Below are positions 47,301 through 56,300 of a stretch of DNA of 64,000 nt, piece by piece. Position 1 is the stretch's first letter; each line of letters starts with the position of its first letter. Below the pieces are notes generated by a model. It did not search any database. It was given only the letters and a program-made list of their open reading frames with translations, and had not been told where the DNA came from. Origin of the DNA: Ciona savignyi (lineage: Eukaryota > Chordata > Ascidiacea > Phlebobranchia > Cionidae); NCBI GenBank assembly GCA_000149265.1, contig CH001993.1:2068-66067 (forward strand), given 5' to 3'. Made by a program: the position numbers and the translations under genes.

Positions 47301-50300
47301 TTTATCGGCTTGCGTTTTTGCTAATTCAAGTTCATTTTGTTTCGTAGTAAATGCAAGTTTTGCCTTTAAACCAGCAGCAGCGATATTTTGTCTGTAACGC
47401 TCTTTTTTTATCATTTCTTCAACGGACTCACCTTTTCGGCTAGAACGTTTGCTGGTTGAACTTTTATAGGAGTTTGACGAGGACATTCTTTCTTGTCGAA
47501 GCTGAATCACAGTTACTTTTGCCTCTTCCTTAGCTTTAGCTAGAAGTTCCCTGCATTTGGTGATGCTCGAAAACAACCCTTCGCGTTCGGTTGATTCGAA
47601 TTTCTTTATAATCGTTTCCATGTTGGATTTTATCCCTGATAAATTATAACTCGCATTTTGCACTCCAACAAGGTCATTTGCAATGATGGCCGTATCCAAT
47701 ATGTCTAGTTTATCGTGTAGTTCACCTTCCATGTGGTTCCAGCTTTCATAGTTATCCCCATTATTAAGTTCGTTGTCTCGATGTCGATGTTTCCGTGTAG
47801 TTACATTTTCTTCACCAGCTAAGTTCTGCATCGCCACGTCTGTCTGATCACTTCGGGCACTTGCTTGCGAGTCGCGCGTTTGCTCATTTGTTTCAATCTT
47901 AAACGACGTGCTGGTCTCTTTGGGCAATTTCTTCTCCATCATGTGTACTTAAATTGCCAATCCCACTTAGTTACTGTTCTGAATTTGCCTTATTGCCCCT
48001 TAGCAGTTACGCGCTTTTCTTCAGCGAAGTTTATTGAATGCGGTAACTGAAACGAATTAACACAATATAAATAATACGAAACAATAAATAATAAACACAG
48101 AAGAATATAAATTAAATACCTGAGTTTGGGGGATTAGGAAGGTCAATCCGTTCACTACAGATTAATCTTTCTTTCTATTTAACACAATCGCTTTGACTAT
48201 TCAACGCTTTTGGTCGTTTCACCACGGACTCTCACGTACAACTAAAAAGGCCACCGAAAATACTAAAGAAATAAACTAAAGCCACGCCTTACACGTGTAC
48301 AAAAAAACAAAGAGAACAAAGGATAAAAAGGCAAATGAGAGAAAATAATGACGTCACACAAAACAGGAAATAATAATCTAAATCAACAAAAACTCTCGCA
48401 TTAACAGGGTTCTTCCAAATTGAAGGAACGTGTGAATCATACACAACTTACTGCAATAGCTCCGATAATCCGACGGTGGGTGCGAGGTGATCTGACGATT
48501 GCCTGTGTGGTAACCCACTCGGTTTTCTCATTCACAGGGATAAACATAAATATTCTATCCAAACTATTTCCTGTTCTCAGCCCCCCCTCAACCCACCAAT
48601 GTTATACTGACCCAATCATCGCTCGACCCTACTACAAGTTTGATTGTAAATTGGACGATGGTCAAATGGACCTTTGTTGTATCATCATATGAGATCACTC
48701 TATCTCCTCCTAGTGGTGGTCCTTACACGTACTACGCGACGGCTACTTACCCAACCACGTACACAGTGGTGGGGCTAACACCAGCGCAAAGTTATACGGC
48801 AACTGTACAAGCGATAAGTAATGATGAATTCGGAGATGTGTCAGATGCCTCTCCAAGTCAAAGAACAGGTAAGAGCACCAATTAGACACTAGAGTGTTAA
48901 CATGTTTATTCTGTAATACAGTGTGTAATTACTGACATAATTTAACTAGTGTTTTGCCATTTTCGACTGGTGGTTTGGTGCGTCGCCTTAGTATAGGATA
49001 GTTATCCCTGAGAATTGGAAAACCAAGGGGGTTAACACACGGGCAATCGTCAGATCACCTCGCGCCCACCGTCGGGTTACCGGAGTTATTGCAGTGTGTT
49101 GTGTATGATTCACACATTCTTTTAATTTGGTAAAACCCATTAATACGCTGGGTTTACGTAATGTCCGTTAAGTACTTTGCCCAAGGACACAACCGACTAG
49201 CTAGCCTTTTAATCGAAATGTTCGACACTGGTTGCTAGCTAGTCATAAAAAGTAAAATCTTGTTAATAAAATATATTTAACATTAAAAGCATAAAATTTT
49301 GTGATGTACCATATTAAACACAAATGTAAAATGAATTAAATCTATTATATTAACCATAAAAAGTAAAATCTTGTTAATTCCCCGTAATTAATAAAAAAAT
49401 GTAAAATATGATTATGTTTCCCAGCTACATGCCCATGGGAGTGTGAAGGGTGTATGGGTCCATGTTCTTTCAACTCTACTGGAGGTTGTGACTGTTCCTG
49501 CATCGATGGCTACTTTCCCACTCAATTGGATTGTCAACCAGGTGTCGCAAAACTGTACAACCCCCATCTTTATTATGAACCACATAGAAATGATAGGATA
49601 GGATAGGATATTCATCTTTATCCCCGTGAATGGGAAAACCAAGGGGTTTATCACACTGACAATCGTCAGATCACCTCACACCCACTGCCTGGTTATCGAA
49701 GCTATTATATTGTAATGTGTATGATTATGTTGTTACTTTAATTTAGCAGAACCCATTAATCCGCTGGGTTCAGTGTTCGTTAAGTGCATTTCCAAATAAC
49801 ACAACTTGCTTGTTTAGTTTCTATCCGGAAAAACCATCGGCTGACAGGCGATTCTCTAACCCACCAAGTCAAACTTGTATTATTTTTCCAAGTTGTTTGC
49901 AAAGAGGAAACATTGTTTCATCCAACATTGCTGATAAACGTCACCTTCCCCAGCTCACAAGCTGGGTTTCAAAGCTCAAGTCTAGAGACATGTGACAATC
50001 AAACTGTGAATGAGTGAGCTTTTATTAAGGGAGTATATTGACAGGATAAAAATGCATTTATTTACATTTTGTTATATAGAATCAGCTATACATGTTTTAT
50101 TTCTATAAATGAAAAACGAAAGCATTATCACCGAGGCAATGGTCAGATCACCTCGCGCCCACCTTTGGGTTACCAGAGCTATTTTTTGTGTTGCATATGA
50201 TTCACAATTTCCTTTAATTTTAGTACTTTGTAATTGCTTCAGCAGCAAGATCTGGAGATGTGTTCTTTGTCTTAAAAGAACACAACCGATGACCAGTTTC

Positions 50301-53300
50301 GAATCAGCAACCTTTCGGCTGAGAGTAGACACACTAACCCACCAAGTTATTCGTCTAGACACATCCAGGTCTAGCTATTGATGCTTGCAAAATATTGCTT
50401 ATGAAAGTGAGATTGATAATATTGTTGTTGGTAGTTAATAATAATGTTGATGTTGTTGATACAGGTGGCAAACCATACGGAACAAAAAGTTGTTTGTTGA
50501 ACGGAACTTCAACAACTCCAGTCTGGTTAACATCCTGCAACACAGGCTTACAGGTCTGGTTATCTGGGTCATTATATGTCCGACATGTTATCTGGTTCAT
50601 TATTTGTCCGACTTGTTATCTGGTTCATTATATATCCGACATGGTATCTGGTTCATTATTTGTCCGACATGTTATCTGGTTCATTATTTTTCCGACTTGT
50701 TATCTGGTTCATTATATGTCCGACATGTTATCTGGTTTATTATTTGTCCGACTGGTTATCTGGTTCATTATTTGTCCGACTAATTATCTATTTTTTTATT
50801 TGTCCGACTGGTTTATTATTTGTCCGACTGGTTATCTGGTTCATTATTTGTCCGACTAATTATCTATTTTTTTATTTGTCCGACTGGTTTATTATTTGTC
50901 CGACTGGTTATCTGGTTCATTATTTGTCCTGCTTGTTATCTTAAATGCCCCATCTTTAAATGTTAAATCCCTAGAATCTTGCAAATGTCACCATAAACTC
51001 AACTGAGGAAAGAGTTGCGGTCGCAAACGATCTTGAAGTTCTAACTTCAAACCCAGAATCACTGAGTTCTGATGATGTCAGCAACACTGTACAAGCTCTC
51101 GATAATGTATTGGATGCACCAAGCATAACAACACAGGTTTGTTATGTGGACCTTGTATATGTCATAAGGGCCTTGTATATGTCATATAGACCTTGTTTAT
51201 GTCATATTGACCTTGTATATGTCATAAGGACCCTGTATATGACATATGGACCTTATATACATCATATGGACCTTGTATATGTCATATGGACCTTGTATAT
51301 ATTATATGGACATTTTATACGTCATATGGACCTTGTATATGTCATATGGACCTTGTATATGTCATGTGGACCTTTTTTTTGTCATGTGGACCTTATATCT
51401 GTCATATGAACTTTTTATATCTCATATGGACCTTGTATACGTCATATGGACCTTGTATATGTCATATGGACCTTGTATATGTCATATGGACCTTGTATAT
51501 GTCATATGGACATTGTATATGTCATGTGGACCTTGTATATGTCATATGGACCTTGTATATGTCATATGGACCTGGTATATTGTCATATGGGGCTTGTATA
51601 TATCATATGGACATTGTATATGTCATGTGGACCTTGTATATGCCATATGGACCTTGTATATGTCATGATATACACCTTGTATATGTCATATGGACTGCTT
51701 GTTTCTCTGCCTACAACCAAAGGACACAACCGACTAGCTACAGACCAGTTTGAGCTCACAACCCTTTGGTTTAAAAGCATCACACTAACCCACCAAGCTA
51801 TTCAGTCGAACAGTGTTAAACCACCTCCACACCACCAGGTTTCTTCTTCAGTTATCACCACTGTGAGCAACGTATTGAGTGTCCCAGATGATGTGTTTAT
51901 TGCCAGCAATGGTTCCAACAGGTATTACCTTTATTTTAATAAATTACAACTGGCTGATAGCTATGTCCTTGGGCAAGGCACTTAACGGACATTGCCTGAA
52001 CCCAGCGGATTAATGTGTTCTACTAAAACTGAAAGAATGTCTTAATCATACACAACACATTGCAATAGCTCTAGTAACTTGACTGTGGGCACAAGGTAAT
52101 CTGACAATTACATTGTGTTAATGCTTCTATCCTATGTAATATTCCAACAATTCCAGCTTATTGTTGACTGTTGAATCTCTTGGGAGGAAAGTCAAACTTG
52201 ACGAGAATGGGGTTTATGAAGACGTGAGTTCAAATGTGGGGATGGCTGTGGTGCAACCTTCCGTTGGTGGTAAGTAGCCTAGTGGATAAGATTTGTAGAA
52301 TTTTGGTTTATTGTTTTTTGGAATAAAATTAAAGTGTTTCTAAATTTGTTTTTTTGAAAACAATTTTTTTTGAAAACAATTTTTTTTGAAAAAAAACAAA
52401 CACACTTTTAGCTTTAGTATATTTTATTGCTTTAATTAACTTTAAAATTTAGTTATTAAAAGAACACACTTCTTACAATGTAGCAAGTAATTTTTTTTTA
52501 TTTTTTTTTACATAAAAGCTAAATATAAACGAGAATATTGTTAAAGCTTTATTGTCAGCATTATAAGTGTAAAACATTTTCACAAAATTAAACAACATTA
52601 CACCATTAATATTAGCCACCATAAAAACAATGTGTCATGCAACGTTTGACGTTTATTGAGGGGTTTACTGCAACGTTTGAGGTTAGACGAGGGGGTTTCT
52701 GCGTGGCTCGAAATATATACTGACTTCGATATCCGACCTCCAAAGATCGAGTCCACGCTGGTTAAAAGTTGGTTAGTTTATTGTCAAACGTTGTCAATAT
52801 GAACACACGAATAAATCAATGCACTTTACTCGGGAATCGATTCGTACCGACCGAATCGCGTCGGAATAACTGCGCGATGCTTTTAATAGACAGTTCGTTC
52901 TCCTTTGCGGCTTGTCAACTCGTTCTTTGTTTAAACCGGCAGATTCGACTTTTTCCGTGTTCCTCTTCTGTCAACTATACCACAAAGTCTCAATAACCTA
53001 GCGCTTAACGCGCGCCAGGTGGCAGTCACCTCGGTCCTGCCCTGGTCAGCAACCCGTCTCCTAGCTTCCGTTTTCTAACTCCCCCTTCAGTAAAGATCGG
53101 CGAGGAAGTCCACCACGCCCGTAACACTTCGTCGCACATGACCAGGCCTCAGGCGTCTCGTGACGAATACGTCATAATGATCTCCGGTCGACTTGCGTCA
53201 TACTGTTCTCATTGTGATTCTGCAGTTTCCGAGTGGATGACGTCAATCTGATCGCGGATGTTGATAATTAAGATGGTTTACATAGGCGATCGCCGCATTG

Positions 53301-56300
53301 CCTTCCACCGTAAAAAGGAAAAATCAAAATTAAGTTCTTTCTTCCACATAATGTATGTGTTTCATATTAAAAGTTTGTTAATAGAGAATATACAAAACAT
53401 TTTCAGTAAGACGAGTGTGTTAATATGAAAATATATGTGTCAAAGGTTGATTCTGGCTTAATGCAATTGTTAAAAATCCCGATGCAGCAACACATTTTGC
53501 TCAAAAGGCCATTATAGAAGGGCTGTTATTTTCATATTTTTGCTTGATACATATAAGCCGTTTGGCTGTTTTCGCATATAGCAGCGATTTGCTTAAGTAA
53601 CCTGGGCGGTAATATTAAGCAATAAAGAGACATAATAGATTTGCGATTGCGCAGTAATCTCTACGGGTTGATTTCCCGGATTAATAGACATTTGTAAATC
53701 AAGCAATATAAAACAACATATCAAGTCGATAGCAAAAATAACAGAATTATTGAGTTCTCAATAAACTCTAGCAAATATACATGTGTGCCTTCTCGGGATT
53801 TAAATCAAATGCAATATTATATAGCCCACACTCAAACCTTTTTCACCGTGATGTAGAAATGTGATGTGTAATGGTGTCGATTTCTACATCAGTCTTCGCT
53901 CAGTTTCATAACTTCTGAAAAACTGAGAGCATCGCTGATTCAAAGTCTTTATAACTCGAACATTTGCTTGCTTCTATACGGCAAGCAGAGCTTTCCAGTT
54001 TGGTGTCGAGTGACCAACTGGTTAAAACAACATGGCTGAACGACGATTTGCGGCTCTTTGCTTGCTTGATATCGTCGCTGAATTTTCCTTCATCATGCTC
54101 GAAGGAAATGTTGAATAAGCATAAGCGGTGAGCTTCATTCAAAAGGAATTCTTCTAGCTCACTTGAATACTGCAGAAAGTTAAACAGACTTCTGCTTTGA
54201 TCAGACTTCTGTTTTCTCGTGAACAGTAGGGTCTGCTCGGTTGAAATCTTCGTATCCACTCTTCAGACTTCGGTAGGTTGCGTTTAAGTTCAAAGTCACC
54301 GTCGGAAAGTCACCACTGCAACGTTTGATGTTCGTCGGGGGGGTTTTGACCCTCTGAGTGTGCAGCTTTGCGTTATGGGTGGACGCTCTGCGCTGCACCG
54401 CGTGGCTCGAATATATATTGACTCCGATATCCGACCTCCAAAGATCGAGTCCACGCTGGTTAAAAGTTGGTTAGTTTATTGTCAAACGTTGTCAATATGA
54501 ACACACGAATAAATCAATGCACTTTACTCGGGAATCGATTCGCACCGACCGAATCGCGTCGGAATAACTGCGCGATGCGTTTAATAGACAGTTCGTTCTC
54601 CTTTGCGGCTTGTCAACTCGTTCTTTGTTTAAACCGGCAGATTCGACTTTTTCCGTGTTCCTCTTCTGTCAACTATACCACAAAGTCTCAATAACCTAGC
54701 GCTTAACGCGCGCCAGGTGGCAGTCACCTCGGTCCTGCCCTGGTCAGCAACCCGTCTCCTAGCTTCCGTTTTCTAACTCCCCCTTCAGTAAAGATCGGCG
54801 AGGAAGTCCACCACGCCCGTAACACTTCGTCGCACATGACCAGGCCTCAGGCGTCTCGTGACGAATACGTCATAATGATCTCCGGTCGACTTGCGTCATA
54901 CTGTTCTCATTGTGATTCTGCAGTTTCCGAGTGGATGACGTCAATCTGATCGCGGATGTTGATAATTAAGATGGTTTACATAGGCGATCGCCGCATGTCA
55001 TTAAACTGCAATGTATAATAAAAGTGTTTTTATGCACCTGGCATTTATAGAATAAAACAAATCACCATAAAAACTAACAACCGTAAGGAGTGAATAAAAT
55101 AACCTGATAATTATCCTTGCAACCCGTCCATGGATTCCATCACAGACAAAGGAAGAATTGCATTTGGGGTCGATAACCTCCCAATTAACATCGACCTGGG
55201 ATTTCGTTCAGATCAAGTTCATCTTTTAAGCGACGAACGAATTGCAGAGAATATCACAGCGTACATTTCTGTACCAAGTAGTGCAGGTTGGATAGTTTAG
55301 CTTTTTTTGTGATTTAACATTGAAATAAGTCTGATCGATTAGCGTGGTGGGTTAGTGTGTCACCTTTTAGTCAAAGTGTTGCAGGTTTGAAACTGGTCGC
55401 CAACTAGTAAACTGTGTCATTGGGCAACTGGTCAATAACCGGTGTCCTAGAGCAAAGCCCTTATCACACATTGCATATACCCAGTAGAATCATTAGTTCT
55501 ATCAATTTGAAGGAACAACTTAAATATGCAAAATAAGATGCAATTGCTCCTGGACCCAACGGTGGGCGCGATGTAATCTGACTATCGGCCGCTTAAGAAT
55601 GTTTCCTATGTTTTAACAATCGCAAGGATAAACATAAGCATCCTAATATAACTTGGCAAGATTAGCTTTTTGTGGTTTAATATGTAAATATTTCTTGTTA
55701 TATCTTAGCCTTGGATGGGGGAATTCCCAAACGCATCAGCTTTCTTGCATATTCCAACGACAAGTTGTTCATATCTCCAAATGGAACATACGATGATGTC
55801 AACTCCATAGTGGTGATATCAGCCGCAATTGAAGAAACCGCCATCAAGAATTTAAGCGATCCAGTTATAATTCAACTTATGACTAATGTGGTGGGTTTAG
55901 TTATCGGATTATTTCATTACAAATACACAATTACGAAAATAGATTATGAACTTATTTCTATCACTGGGGTTAATTAACCTTCCAATTATAACACAGGCAA
56001 CCTCCAAATTACCATGTTAACCCTAGTTGGTGTTTTAGAGATTGTTCAGTTTTTGGTTTTTACTTTTACATCAAAAAACATGTAGTCAAAATATTAATTA
56101 TTATGAGAGTTATTTGATATTTATGGATTTGTGGGTGTTGTGGACAATCAATTAAGTACTGTCTATCATCAGGTGTAAGTTCAACAGAATTTTACCCTTT
56201 CAGACTTTTTGCCATTTCAGCGATTCTATATTTTAACTTTACCATTTCAGACCTTAAACAATGGAAGTGATGGTAGATCATCATCTTGTGTGTTTTGGGA

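Larger units (their letters stand above)
44418..48406 (-). mobile_element. BEL/Pao LTR retroelement, internally deleted, in a receptor intron
   Basis: LTRs 44418-44845 and 47980-48406 are nearly identical; on the minus strand they begin TGTTATTGCGAGAG (TGTTAATG in the other copy) and end AAATTCA. The interior encodes a gag-like and protease region but stops at the very start of reverse transcriptase; RNase H and integrase are absent, so the copy cannot move by itself. No clean target duplication (flanks ataaattc and gggttctt share only ttc). Confidence 0.85.
44289..48560 (+). mobile_element. SINE split by a BEL/Pao element
   Basis: The head and body at 44289-44417 stop within the cccagcggat block; the rest resumes at 48407 (gggttcttccaaattgaagg) and runs to the tail near 48560. 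Confidence 0.8.
52638..54995 (-). mobile_element. short LTR retroelement with TGTCA target duplication
   Basis: LTRs 52638-53297 and 54317-54995 share about 590 nearly identical bases; their tgcaacg ends diverge over the first 60-80 bp. TGTCA flanks both sides (52633-52637 and 54996-55000). Minus orientation is favoured: primer-binding-like TGGTGACTTTCCGACGG beside the right LTR and purine-rich GGTGGAAGGCAA beside the left one. Interior only about 1.0 kb, with one ORF and no RT. Confidence 0.82.

Noticed and set aside
50395..51985. Several 100-180 codon frames rich in Tyr, Ile, Cys, Trp
   Set aside because: Products of the 28-bp and 20-bp arrays, lying in introns between GAIN exons.
52769..54694. 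Two identical 75-codon frames starting MVSLLSNVVNMNT
   Set aside because: They lie in the two LTRs of the same element, so they are one repeated sequence rather than a gene pair.
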